This document shows positions 21,026 to 30,520 of a DNA stretch of 45,458 nt, in pieces. The DNA lies in the NCBI RefSeq assembly GCF_002234595.1, contig NZ_NMUL01000085.1, forward strand, positions 1 to 45,458. Reading direction: 5' to 3'. Source of the stretch: Amycolatopsis vastitatis (lineage in GTDB: Bacteria > Actinomycetota > Actinomycetes > Mycobacteriales > Pseudonocardiaceae). Under the pieces are notes generated by a model. That model ran no database searches and was not told the origin of the DNA. It was given only the letters and a program-made list of their open reading frames with translations. The number at the start of each line of letters is the position of its first letter. Within the stretch, counting starts at the first letter, position 1. A program made the position numbers and the translations under genes.

Positions 21026-23779
21026 ATGCCGGCAGCGAGAGCGGAGCGCCAGATGAGTGGCGGTGCCACAGATGACGACCGTGACGGCCGGCCGCTCACC
21101 ACATCGACGGATCACGTCGCCAGGGTCGCACTGAGCGCCCGGATCGGCGAAGAGACGGCGTACACAAGGATCCTCGCCGACATACGACGCAGCAGGAATG
21201 CAGCGCCAGAGGGCCTTCACAGCAGTCTCGGCTCGCGCTCACGCGACAACCGCTCGCTGCACCGGAGCATCTCCGAGAGCCTCGCGGCCGTGTCCGCCGG
21301 TCGCGGCAATTCGGCCGGGCGTATCGGCGGGTGGGAACGGGAAATCGGCGCCGCCGCCGGCACAACCGTCGCTCTTTTCGGCCGGCTGGTCGACGCCATC
21401 GTGCTTGAGCAGATTCTCGCCGCGATGTCGCGACACGCGACACTGGACGCTGCCGGGCTGTGCGTCCGATACCCGGAGACATGGCCGCCGCAGCCGACGG
21501 AGTTGACGGCCGCCTACGTCTATCTCGACGCGATGCACCTCTCGGTCATGAGCGCCTGGCGCCCGGCCTTCTCCCGCACGGTTCGGAAGGTCTTCGTTCA
21601 GCACGCCGAGGACGTCGGCGCGGACAATCTCCGATACCTGGTCGAGACAGCCGTCGAGACAGGTGCCGAGGTGAAGTTCTGCCATGCCGCGCCGGGGGCC
21701 GGCCTGGTCGCACTGGGCACACCACGGGCCCAACCGGCCACGTTCGACTCCCAGCTGCTCACCCTGGCGCCCGACGTGGCCTTACCTCGCCCTTCGGGCA
21801 GGTGGCGCCGGACGACCCACGCTTCCGAACTCGTGATCACCGGCGAGCTCGCGGAGACACCACCGACCGCGACGGGCGTGCTCGCACGATGGGAGAACAA
21901 CACCGAACTGACGTTCGCGGGTCTGGCACCGATCAGGCGGGAGCACCAGGGCTACACCATCGACATACGCCACCTCGAGAACACGATCGCGGCCTGCAAC
22001 GCGATCCTGCGGGTGTCCGTCGTCGAGGTCCCGGACCGCACGCCACAGATCGTGGCCGTCTGCTGTGCCGCACCGGGACGAGTGGACGAAGCCCGCGCCG
22101 GCGTCACGTCTCGTCTCCGCGATCTCCCGGACTACGCCACACCGGGTCTGGTGTTCGTCACCGACCTCGGCCGCCTCGCGCGCTGGTCCCCCGCCCACCT
22201 ACGCGACTTGGTTGCTCAGGACGCTGCACACACGTCGGTTTCGCACGAAGCGGAACATGTCCTGGACGTCGTGAGGGACGCTTGGCGAAGGGCGCTCCGG
22301 ATGCCGGACGCACCAGCCGACGAGTCGAACTTCTTCGCTGAAGGCGGCAACTCCCTGCAAGCCGCCTCGATCGCGGCAGCCCTGCACCGCAAGCTCGGCG
22401 TCGACATCGATTTCGCTCTGCTGCTCAGCTGGCCTGTGCTCGTCGAGTTCGCTGCCGAGGTAGCACGTCTGAGCGCGGTCAAGGACGACACGCCGATGGA
22501 CCCCCGCAGGGCCAATACCTTCGAAAGCTCCTACGAACAGCTGCAGCTGTACCTGCTCGAGGCGCGGCACGGTGATGCCAGGATCAACAACACCGCATGC
22601 GCGTGGCGCTTCGACGGCACCATCGACCGCGGTGTCCTGGCCGAGTCCATTCGATACGTGGTCGAAAGGCACCAATCGCTCCGGCTTCGCTTTGAAGAGG
22701 CGGACGGTCGCCTCCTGTGCACCGAGGTACCGGACGCATCCCTACCCGCCCTCCGCACGCGGGTTGTCACGGGCTTGAGCCACGACCCGGCCGGCGCCGT
22801 GCAGGACGAGATCAATCGAGGCTTCGACTCCCACCGCGGGCCCTTGGCGAGGTTCGCCCTGTTGATCGAGGAGACGCCGGAGACTCCCGTATCACTCTTC
22901 GTGATCACGATAAGCCACCTGATATCGGACGCCGACTCGCTGCGAATCATCGTCGCTGAACTCAGTCACGCGTACCGGCAGTTGAAGAACCAAATGACGC
23001 CCAGTCTGCCGGCAGCGAGAAGCTACCACGAGTACGCAGGCCGACAGCATGATACACCGGCCGAAGAACTCACGAGGAAGACCGGCTACTGGAGTGATGT
23101 CTTCCGGCGCTACACGGGACCGCCGCCGTGGCGTCGGCAGTCGACGGCCGGCCACTACGTCGCGATGGGCGCACCCGGGCAGTACGAGCAGGTCTCGGAC
23201 CTGAGCGCGCGAAGTTCGCTCAGCGTCCACAGCGTTCTCCTTGGCGCATATTCACTGATGCTGGCGGCGGTCAAGGACACCGAAACCGTCGTCATCGGGT
23301 TGCCGACCTCAAGCCGCGGTCCACAATGGGCCGGCTCCACTGTCGGGGTGTTCGCGAACCTCGTGCCGGTCGTCGTCGATACCGGGCCGGCGTCCCGCTC
23401 CGACCTCCTCCGAGCAGTCGACGGCCACACCCGGACGGCTGTTCTCAACCGGCTTCCCTACCACGAGGTGGTGACCTTGTTCCGGCAGACCACCAGGAGC
23501 ACCGACGATCCGGTCGACAACCTTTTCTCGCTGAACCACGCGCCGGTGGACCGGATCCAGCTGGGCGAGGCCGTCGGCACCTTCGTGCCGGCCTACGTGG
23601 ACAAGTGCGAGTTCCCCCTCGGCGTCGGCGTTGAACGCGCCGATGACGCACTGCGTGTCTTCTTCGAGTACGACACCGGGATATTCACCACGAGCGACGT
23701 AGCCGAGATGGCCCGGCGGTACTTCGCCGGCGTCGATTCGTTGGTCGAGCACCTCGAACGGCGAGGAGCCGGATCGTGA
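21026..23779 (+). CDS. NRPS protein: degenerate adenylation-PCP-condensation
   Basis: The ATG at 21026 follows GGAGGA by seven bases and gives 917 residues. From about residue 110 to 400 the sequence follows adenylation-domain topology only weakly. The A3 phosphate loop (SGTTGxPK) is absent, the YGPTE region is replaced by CHAAPGAGLVALG, and the A10 lysine is lost (RLARWSPAH). VLARWENNTELTFAGLAPIR still resembles the A7-A8 region. A carrier domain follows with FFAEGGNSLQ (Ser443), then a condensation domain. Its HHxxxDG motif reads SHLISDA (630-636), keeping the catalytic second His631 and Asp635. The PCP must therefore be charged by another adenylating enzyme. A TTA is at codon 253 (21782-21784). 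The stop overlaps the carbamoyltransferase start by four bases. Confidence 0.85.
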   Translation: MPAARAERQMSGGATDDDRDGRPLTTSTDHVARVALSARIGEETAYTRILADIRRSRNAAPEGLHSSLGSRSRDNRSLHRSISESLAAVSAGRGNSAGRIGGWEREIGAAAGTTVALFGRLVDAIVLEQILAAMSRHATLDAAGLCVRYPETWPPQPTELTAAYVYLDAMHLSVMSAWRPAFSRTVRKVFVQHAEDVGADNLRYLVETAVETGAEVKFCHAAPGAGLVALGTPRAQPATFDSQLLTLAPDVALPRPSGRWRRTTHASELVITGELAETPPTATGVLARWENNTELTFAGLAPIRREHQGYTIDIRHLENTIAACNAILRVSVVEVPDRTPQIVAVCCAAPGRVDEARAGVTSRLRDLPDYATPGLVFVTDLGRLARWSPAHLRDLVAQDAAHTSVSHEAEHVLDVVRDAWRRALRMPDAPADESNFFAEGGNSLQAASIAAALHRKLGVDIDFALLLSWPVLVEFAAEVARLSAVKDDTPMDPRRANTFESSYEQLQLYLLEARHGDARINNTACAWRFDGTIDRGVLAESIRYVVERHQSLRLRFEEADGRLLCTEVPDASLPALRTRVVTGLSHDPAGAVQDEINRGFDSHRGPLARFALLIEETPETPVSLFVITISHLISDADSLRIIVAELSHAYRQLKNQMTPSLPAARSYHEYAGRQHDTPAEELTRKTGYWSDVFRRYTGPPPWRRQSTAGHYVAMGAPGQYEQVSDLSARSSLSVHSVLLGAYSLMLAAVKDTETVVIGLPTSSRGPQWAGSTVGVFANLVPVVVDTGPASRSDLLRAVDGHTRTAVLNRLPYHEVVTLFRQTTRSTDDPVDNLFSLNHAPVDRIQLGEAVGTFVPAYVDKCEFPLGVGVERADDALRVFFEYDTGIFTTSDVAEMARRYFAGVDSLVEHLERRGAGS

Positions 23780-25548
23780 TCGTCCTCGGGTACAGCGGCG
23801 TGCACGGGAGCGCGGAGTTCACCGCGAGAAAATTCCCCGACCTGTCAACTCGATCCCAACGGTTCTCCCAGGGATACGATTCGGCGGCGGCGATCATCGT
23901 CGACGGCGGGGTCGAGTTCGCGATCGCCGAAGAAAGATTGGTCGGCCGGAAGGCGACCGGCGAGTTCCCGGTGCGTGCGATCGAACTGGCCCTCGACAGC
24001 CTCGGCCTGACACCGCGCGACATCCACACCGTCAGTCACGGGTTCAACTTCCGCCGGCACAAGGCGTATGACGCGAACTCGACAGCACGTGAGCGCTACG
24101 ACGAGGTGTACTCGCCCCAGACGCAGGTGGCACTCATCCGCGAGCTGTTGGGCGAGGAGTGGAACGGGCGGTTCCAGCCCGTCGAACACCACCTGGCCCA
24201 CGCGGCGAGTGCCTTCTACCAGAGCGGGTTCGACCGGGCGCTCGTGGTCGTCGCCGACGGCATGGGCGAACAGGAAAGCCTCACGGTCGCGACCGCCGAC
24301 CGCAACGGTATCGTGCCGATATCGCGGGTCGGCGCAGCCCATTCACTGGGCGTGTTCTACAGCGCCATCACCCACCACCTCGGTTTCGTACCGGCGATGG
24401 ACGAGTACAAGGTGATGGGGCTGGCGCCTTACGGCGATCCCGCCAGGTACATCGATGCGCTGCGCGACCTGATCATCCCGCTCGGTTCGTATCGCTTCTC
24501 CATTCCCTTGCTGGCCGCGGACACTTCCGAACGAGACCGTGTCACCCACGCCTCCTTGATGCGGCACCTCGGAGAGCGCATCGGCAGCCCCCGGCAGCCC
24601 GGCGAGCCGCTCACCGAGTCGCACGCCGACCTCGCCGCCTCCCTGCAGGCGGTGTTCGAGGAGAACCTGATGCGCATCCTCGAGAACGGCAGGGCCGGCA
24701 CCGGCATGACGCAGCTGTGCCTGGCGGGGGGAAGCGCGCTCAACTGCACCATGAACAGCCGCGCACTCCAGAGCGGCCTGTTCGACGACGTCTTCGTCCC
24801 GCCCGGCGCGGGTGATGACGGCACCAGCGTGGGTGCCGCCCTGTTCACCAGCGCGGCCTCGGGCGAACTGCCGCACCCGGCACCTCGGCTCGACATGCCG
24901 TACTGGGGGCCGGCCTATCCGCACACCTCGATCCGGGACGCACTCCTGACCCACGACTTGGACGTGCAGGAGATAGCGGGGAAGGTCGCGAAGGCAACCG
25001 CCGAACGACTGTCCGAAGGCGAACTCGTCGGATGGTTCCAAGGAAGAGCCGAGTTCGGGCCTCGTGCCCTGGGGAACCGCAGCATCCTCGCCGAACCGTC
25101 CCGTCGGGCGACCCGCGACCGCCTCAACTCGGTGATCAAGGAAAGGGAGCAGTTCCGGCCGTTCGCCCCGATGGTCACGGCCGAGCACGTGCACGACTAC
25201 TTCCGGCTGGGCCGGGCGCGTCCCGAAGCCTTCCACCACATGCTGTTCGTGGCCGAGGTCCATCCCGATCTGGCCGACTCACTCGCCGCCGTCATCCACG
25301 TCGACGGCACAGCACGGGTCCAAGTCGTGACGCAGTCCGGTAATCCATTGCTGTGGGAGCTGCTCACCGAATACGCGCAACTCGGCCACCCGCCGATCCT
25401 GCTGAACACTTCGTTCAACCTCCGCGGCCAGCCCATCGTGACGTCCCCGCAGCAGGCCGTCGACACGTTCTGCCGGTCGCAGCTGGACCGGTTGGTGATC
25501 GGTCCGTACAACGTGCGTCGCCGCACTGTGCCCAAGGACAGCCGATGA
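23776..25548 (+). CDS. O-carbamoyltransferase (NodU/CmcH/TobZ family)
   Basis: The 590-residue protein moves a carbamoyl group from carbamoyl phosphate, through an adenylate, to a hydroxyl. Family motifs are complete: the metal-binding EHHLAHAASAF at 137-147, VADGMGEQES near 164, YKVMGLAPYGDPARY, LAGGSALNCTMNSR and GRAEFGPRALGNRSILAEP. Length fits the two-domain (Kae1-like plus YrdC-like) family. The GTG start is inside the end of the preceding NRPS gene (GTGA), and its stop overlaps the next start (ATGA), so all three are translationally coupled. The acceptor is probably a hydroxyl made by one of the cluster's oxygenases. This is not the ornithine-carbamoyltransferase-like type (VioL) used for ureidoalanine in viomycin. 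Confidence 0.93.
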   Translation: MIVLGYSGVHGSAEFTARKFPDLSTRSQRFSQGYDSAAAIIVDGGVEFAIAEERLVGRKATGEFPVRAIELALDSLGLTPRDIHTVSHGFNFRRHKAYDANSTARERYDEVYSPQTQVALIRELLGEEWNGRFQPVEHHLAHAASAFYQSGFDRALVVVADGMGEQESLTVATADRNGIVPISRVGAAHSLGVFYSAITHHLGFVPAMDEYKVMGLAPYGDPARYIDALRDLIIPLGSYRFSIPLLAADTSERDRVTHASLMRHLGERIGSPRQPGEPLTESHADLAASLQAVFEENLMRILENGRAGTGMTQLCLAGGSALNCTMNSRALQSGLFDDVFVPPGAGDDGTSVGAALFTSAASGELPHPAPRLDMPYWGPAYPHTSIRDALLTHDLDVQEIAGKVAKATAERLSEGELVGWFQGRAEFGPRALGNRSILAEPSRRATRDRLNSVIKEREQFRPFAPMVTAEHVHDYFRLGRARPEAFHHMLFVAEVHPDLADSLAAVIHVDGTARVQVVTQSGNPLLWELLTEYAQLGHPPILLNTSFNLRGQPIVTSPQQAVDTFCRSQLDRLVIGPYNVRRRTVPKDSR

Positions 25549-28500
25549 GCCGGCTCCGCGACGACGTCTCCCCCGCCACACTGGCCGAAGCCATCATTTG
25601 CCAGGCCGGCCGGACACCGGACCGCGTGGCCGTTGTCGCGGGGGACAGGTCCTTGACCTACACACAGCTCGCCCACGACTCGACGACCGTTGCCATGGCC
25701 ATCGGGCATCGATCACCACGGAGCGGCGCGCCGGTGGCCGTCGTGATCGGACGGCAACTCCCAGCGATTTCCGGGATCGTCGGATCGATGATCGCGGGGC
25801 GTCCCTTCATGCCCATCGATCCGACGGACCCCCCACACCGCATCGAACGCGTGGTCAAGAACGCCGAAGCCGAGCTCGCACTGGTGACCACGCAGACCTC
25901 GGCACGCGTACCCGAAGACCTCAGGCTCAACATCGACGACCTGACACCGGGTTCCTCCGCCGTTCCGCTCCGGCTCCGCGCCCACCCGGACTCCGGTGAC
26001 ATCGCCTACATCATTCACACCTCGGGCTCGACCGGACAGCCGAAAGCCGTCGCGGTCCCCCACCGTGCACTCACCGGTTTCGCCGCGGCTCAACACGAAC
26101 TCGTGCGGTCTCTCGACCTACTGGGCCCGCCGGCGGTCGCGCTGAACGCCTCGCTGGCGTTCGACGCCTCGCTCCAGGGCCTCGTCCTCCTCGCCCGCGG
26201 TGCGACGCTCCACCTCCTGCCGGACCGGATCAGGCTCGACGGTCCGCGGCTCAGGAGCTACCTCCGGAACCACCGGATCGACCTCATCGATTTCACGCCG
26301 AGCCACCTTCGCGAGATGCTGTCCGACCTCAGCGGCGTCGGCCACGGCACGAGGAAGCTGCGGATCCTGCTCGGCGGCGAATCGATCGACCCGGATCTCT
26401 GGGACCGGCTCCGGGCGGATCCCACGCTCCAGGTGGTCAACGTCTACGGTGTGACCGAGGCCGCGTGCAACAACCTGCAAGCACCGGTCAGCGAGTCTCG
26501 GACACCGAGCAACGGCAGGCCGCTGACGCATTGCCATGTCCGCGTGCTGGGCGAGCGCCTCGAGCAGGTGCCCGATGACGTCGTCGGCGAACTGTGCATC
26601 GGCGGTGACGGTCTTGCGCTCGGATACCTGTCGGAACCCGGGCTGACAGCGGAACGGTTCATCGCGGATCCCTACTCGGACCGTGCGGGCGCAAGGCTGT
26701 TTCGAACCGGGGACCGCGCGCGACGGGTGGGCAGCCGGATCGAAGTACTGGGACGGACCGACAACCAGATCAAGTACCTGGGTCACCGCATCGAAGTGGA
26801 AGAGATCGAGGCTGTTCTGCGTCGCCACCACCTGGTGACCGACGCACTCGTCCGGGTGGAGGACCGGAGGGGAGCACAGCTGCTCGTCGGGTACGTTTCG
26901 GCTCCGCACCCGCTCGACCGGAAAGAGTTGCGGGACTTCCTGCTCGACGAGGTGCCCCACTACATGGTGCCTGCCGAACTCACGCGGGCCGCGCACCTGC
27001 CGAGAACGCGCCAGGGCAAGATCGATCGTGCGGCCGCGATCGAGCCGGCCGCTGCGGAACCGGGCCGCCAGGCCTTCGGCTCACGCCCATCGCCTGCGAC
27101 CCTGGACCGGCTCGGCCGCCTGTGGCGCCAGGTGCTGCCCGATCTGTCCCCCGACGACACAGCACTCGACTTCTTCCAGCTCGGCGGGGACTCCTTCCTC
27201 GGCACCGACCTGGTCACCAGGATCGCCGACGAGTTCGCGGTGCCACTGGACTACGCGGACCTGGTCCAGGCGCCGACCCTCGACGAACTGGCGGGACTCG
27301 TCGAGTCGAGGTCACCGGGGCTACCGACGACGGCCGACACGGCAGTCGCCGCGGGCCGGCGTCTCCCGCTTTCCGCAACGCAGCAGGAGATGCTGCACCA
27401 CGAGGCTATTGCGGGCGTGGACGGCCTTTACAACCTCGCCGTACTCACGGAATTCTCGGTACCGGTCCGAGTCGAAGCGCTGCGGATCGGGCTCGACTCA
27501 CTGACTCGACGGTACCCAGCCCTCTCTTCGAGCGTAGGTGACGTCGGAGGCAGGCCGCATCTGGTGCCCCGCCACCAAGAGGCGTTTCCGTTCGGCACGC
27601 TCCCTGCCGCCTCGTCCGGCGCCGAACCCCTGATCCGCGATCTCGCCCGGACGCCGTTCGACCTGGCCCGCGGTCCCCTCTGCCGGGCGTACGGCTTCAC
27701 CGCCGAGGGTGTGGTCACCCGCCTGCTCCTCGTCTTCCACCACGCCCTGTGCGACGGACTGTCCGTCGACGTCCTCCTCGAATCACTGCGCACCGCGTTG
27801 ACGACGCCTCCGGAGCGAACCGGGCGCCGGGAAGGGAATGAACCGGCCCCTGCGCCGGCCGTCGGCACGGGACCGGCCGGCCGCGTCGCCGCCGACGTCG
27901 CCGCGCACTCAGACCGGTTGTACCGCGCGCCCCAGCTGTCGACCCCCGCACCGGTCATGCGTCGACGCAAACGCCAGAACTTCGCCGGTGGCATGTACTC
28001 GTTCGCGGTTCCCGGCCGGGTGAGCGAGGCCGTGGACGCCTACCGGCTCACGCGCGGGCTTACCGCGTTCCAAGTCATGCTGGCGGGTTTCTACGTCGCG
28101 ATGAGCGTTTGGACGAGCAACGACGATCTGGTCATCGGCGCGCCCTACGCGAACCGGAAGTCGACGGAGGAGATGCAGGCGGTCGGCTGCTACGTCAACA
28201 TGGTCCCGCTACGCCTGTCGCTGTCGGGATCCGACACGTTCGAGGAGATCTGCCGGCGAACCGTCACGGTCGTGGCCTTCGGGCACCGGCACGTCACCGC
28301 CCCCCTCTCCGAAATCACCCGCGCACTGCAGCTCCCCCGGTCGGGCAGTCACTCCCCCCTGTTCCAGGTCACCTTCTCTGTTCAGCGAGAGATCGGCCAC
28401 CCATCGCACGACGTCGGCGCGACCGGTGGAGCAACGGTGTTCCGGAGTGTCCGGGTCGTCGACAACCACCTCTCGAAGTACGACCTCATCACCACTTTCT

Positions 28501-28649
28501 ATGTTTCGGAAGGCCACATGCGCGGCGAAGTCACCTATCAAACCGACCTGTTCGACCGTGCCGACGTCACTGCCATGAGCCACGAGTACCTCGAGCTGCT
28601 GCCGGCACTACTCGCGGACCCGAAGAAGCCGATACAGGAACTGCTGTGA
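25545..28649 (+). CDS. NRPS protein A-PCP-C, glutamine-like specificity
   Basis: Starting at the ATG at 25545, which overlaps the carbamoyltransferase stop (ATGA), the protein has 1034 residues. The adenylation domain shows IIHTSGSTGQPK (156-167), YGVTE (301-305), LFRTGD and Lys492. The carrier has FFQLGGDSF (Ser550). The C-terminal condensation domain has an intact FHHALCDGLS (His733 catalytic). Specificity residues read by eye are D207, A208, Q211, D249, L275, G277, V300, C308, N309, K492, giving D-A-Q-D-L-G-V-C-N-K. The published glutamine code is DAQDLGVVDK, so eight of ten match; glutamine or a modified glutamine is predicted. The domain order, with C last, means the module passes its chain to a separate acceptor, probably the next A-PCP protein. 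Confidence 0.9.
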   Translation: MSRLRDDVSPATLAEAIICQAGRTPDRVAVVAGDRSLTYTQLAHDSTTVAMAIGHRSPRSGAPVAVVIGRQLPAISGIVGSMIAGRPFMPIDPTDPPHRIERVVKNAEAELALVTTQTSARVPEDLRLNIDDLTPGSSAVPLRLRAHPDSGDIAYIIHTSGSTGQPKAVAVPHRALTGFAAAQHELVRSLDLLGPPAVALNASLAFDASLQGLVLLARGATLHLLPDRIRLDGPRLRSYLRNHRIDLIDFTPSHLREMLSDLSGVGHGTRKLRILLGGESIDPDLWDRLRADPTLQVVNVYGVTEAACNNLQAPVSESRTPSNGRPLTHCHVRVLGERLEQVPDDVVGELCIGGDGLALGYLSEPGLTAERFIADPYSDRAGARLFRTGDRARRVGSRIEVLGRTDNQIKYLGHRIEVEEIEAVLRRHHLVTDALVRVEDRRGAQLLVGYVSAPHPLDRKELRDFLLDEVPHYMVPAELTRAAHLPRTRQGKIDRAAAIEPAAAEPGRQAFGSRPSPATLDRLGRLWRQVLPDLSPDDTALDFFQLGGDSFLGTDLVTRIADEFAVPLDYADLVQAPTLDELAGLVESRSPGLPTTADTAVAAGRRLPLSATQQEMLHHEAIAGVDGLYNLAVLTEFSVPVRVEALRIGLDSLTRRYPALSSSVGDVGGRPHLVPRHQEAFPFGTLPAASSGAEPLIRDLARTPFDLARGPLCRAYGFTAEGVVTRLLLVFHHALCDGLSVDVLLESLRTALTTPPERTGRREGNEPAPAPAVGTGPAGRVAADVAAHSDRLYRAPQLSTPAPVMRRRKRQNFAGGMYSFAVPGRVSEAVDAYRLTRGLTAFQVMLAGFYVAMSVWTSNDDLVIGAPYANRKSTEEMQAVGCYVNMVPLRLSLSGSDTFEEICRRTVTVVAFGHRHVTAPLSEITRALQLPRSGSHSPLFQVTFSVQREIGHPSHDVGATGGATVFRSVRVVDNHLSKYDLITTFYVSEGHMRGEVTYQTDLFDRADVTAMSHEYLELLPALLADPKKPIQELL

Positions 28650-28699
28650 TCCGCCGGACGCACGAGTAGTACCCGTCAGTGACAGAAAGGCTTGTAGAC

Positions 28700-30472
28700 A
28701 TGGAGAAGCAGCCGCACGCGGTCGATTGGCCGGTGCACTGGCGAGGACAGGTCACCCGGCGGCCGACCGCACCGGCCATCCTGTCCGGCAGCCGTGTCCT
28801 CACGTTCGCCGAAGCGGACCGGATCACGACCCGGCTTCGTGATTCCCTCCTCGGATCGGTGGCCCAGGAAGGTTTCGTCCGGCTCGACTGCCGCGATCGC
28901 GTCTCCTTCGTCCTCGCTGTCATCGGCTGCCTGCGGGCCGGAGTGGCCTTCATGCCCACGTCCAGCTGGACCCTCGACTCGGCGCGACCGGAACTGTCGT
29001 GGTCAGCGGCCTCGGCCACCATCACCGCCGCGGCTGAAGCCGAGTTCGACATCACGACGGCAGCGTCGGCCGGCCGAGAGAGCCGGCGGCCGCCGTCCGG
29101 GGCACCGCTGTCCACCGCTCCCGCCTACGTTTACGTCACCAGTGGTTCGTCAGGTGGACCGAAGCCGGTGTGCGTCTCGCGAGGCGCTCTCAACGCCTTC
29201 GTCGCCGGCGTCGTCGACATGCTCGGCTTGAGCCCGGATGACCGTTGGCTGCAGAACGCCCACTTTTCGTTCGATGTGGCGCTCGAAGAGTGCCTGCCCG
29301 TACTGGCCGCGGGCGGCACCGTCGTTTGCCCATCGGGAGTGCAGCCGCTGGAGCCGCCCGGCTTGCAGCAGGTGGTGCACGAGCGAGGGACGACGATCGT
29401 GGAGCTGACGACCCAGCACTGGTACCAGTACATGGACTGGCTCCTCGAGTCACGGCTGTCCCCGCCCGGCTCGCTGCGGCTGCTCGTCGTCGGCGGAGAA
29501 CGCATGGACGCCTGGCGTTACCGGGAATGGCAGGAGCGCGGGTTCACCCCGCTCGCACACGTGTACGGGACCACCGAGACCGCGGTCAGCTCGAGTTTCT
29601 ACCTCGGCCGTGTTCGCAGCGGCGATCCCGACGTCAGCCTCGGCCGGCCTCTGCTCGGCCAGCGGTACACCGTCCACGACGAGAACGGCCGGGAAGCCTC
29701 CGCAGGCGAGCTGTGGATCAGCGGATCCAGCGTCGGCCTCGGCTACCTCGGCGATCCGGCGCTCACCTCGGCGAAGTTCGTGCCGGACCCGCAGGGACCG
29801 CCGGGGTCCCGCGCCTACCGCACCGGCGACTTGGTCGAGCGGCTTCCCGACGGTGGCATCGTCTTCCGGGCCAGGACCGACGACCAGATCAAGATCCGGG
29901 GCCACCGGATCGCCCGTGCGACCATCGAGCTCGCTGTGGAGCAGCTCGAACACGTCGACCGGGCGGTGGTGATCGCTCATCCGGCCGAGCCCAGTTCACT
30001 GGTCGCCGCCATCACCTCCACCACCGCGGGGGACGGCCGCGGGATCCTCGAGCCGGCACTTGCCGAAGAAATGCGCCGGGCAGTCGGCTCGTCCCTTCCC
30101 GAGTGGGCGGTTCCGCAGCACTTCTTCTCCATCGGCTCGGTCCCGACGACCACCAACGGCAAGGTGGACCGCACGGCCATCGCCACGAGGTTCTCGACCG
30201 CGATGAGCCGGGTTCAAGCCCGGGACGATGCCGAGCCGCCCTCGGCGGACGGAGAGCTCGTCGCTCACACGCTGCGGCTGTTCAGGGAAGTACTGGGCCG
30301 GGCCGACGTCCTTTCCCAGGACGATTTCTTCAGCGCAGGCGGAAATTCCATTCTCGCCATGAAGGTCAGCGGTCGCCTGGCCCGGGAAACGGGTCGGCCG
30401 GTGCTGGTCACCGATCTGTATCGGAACCCCACGGCGGAATCCTTGGCCAAGCTCATCGAAGGCGCCCCCTGA
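28700..30472 (+). CDS. NRPS A-PCP didomain, acidic pocket suggesting a basic amino acid
   Basis: I take ATG 28700, nine bases after GAAAGG, giving 590 residues; GTG 28679 is an in-frame alternative. The adenylation domain has VTSGSSGGPK (147-156), YGTTE (289-293), YRTGD and Lys488; the carrier has FFSAGGNSI (Ser550). The usual A8 sequence is altered to RIARATIE. Specificity residues read by eye are D192, V193, E196, E235, V263, G265, V288, V296, S297, K488. Acidic residues at the 239 and 278 positions are typical of pockets for basic amino acids. Because the same operon ends with genes for capreomycidine formation, capreomycidine (or arginine/3-hydroxyarginine) is the best guess. The protein lacks its own condensation domain and must receive or donate chains through the flanking proteins. 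Confidence 0.87.
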   Translation: MEKQPHAVDWPVHWRGQVTRRPTAPAILSGSRVLTFAEADRITTRLRDSLLGSVAQEGFVRLDCRDRVSFVLAVIGCLRAGVAFMPTSSWTLDSARPELSWSAASATITAAAEAEFDITTAASAGRESRRPPSGAPLSTAPAYVYVTSGSSGGPKPVCVSRGALNAFVAGVVDMLGLSPDDRWLQNAHFSFDVALEECLPVLAAGGTVVCPSGVQPLEPPGLQQVVHERGTTIVELTTQHWYQYMDWLLESRLSPPGSLRLLVVGGERMDAWRYREWQERGFTPLAHVYGTTETAVSSSFYLGRVRSGDPDVSLGRPLLGQRYTVHDENGREASAGELWISGSSVGLGYLGDPALTSAKFVPDPQGPPGSRAYRTGDLVERLPDGGIVFRARTDDQIKIRGHRIARATIELAVEQLEHVDRAVVIAHPAEPSSLVAAITSTTAGDGRGILEPALAEEMRRAVGSSLPEWAVPQHFFSIGSVPTTTNGKVDRTAIATRFSTAMSRVQARDDAEPPSADGELVAHTLRLFREVLGRADVLSQDDFFSAGGNSILAMKVSGRLARETGRPVLVTDLYRNPTAESLAKLIEGAP

Positions 30473-30520
30473 CGGCCGTCTCGACCAGCCGGCACATCGA
30501 CCAACGAAGGGTGGCACGGA

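Noticed and set aside
24343..25263. 306-residue frame opposite the carbamoyltransferase
   Set aside because: It is fully antisense to an intact enzyme with all family motifs and has no recognisable domain.
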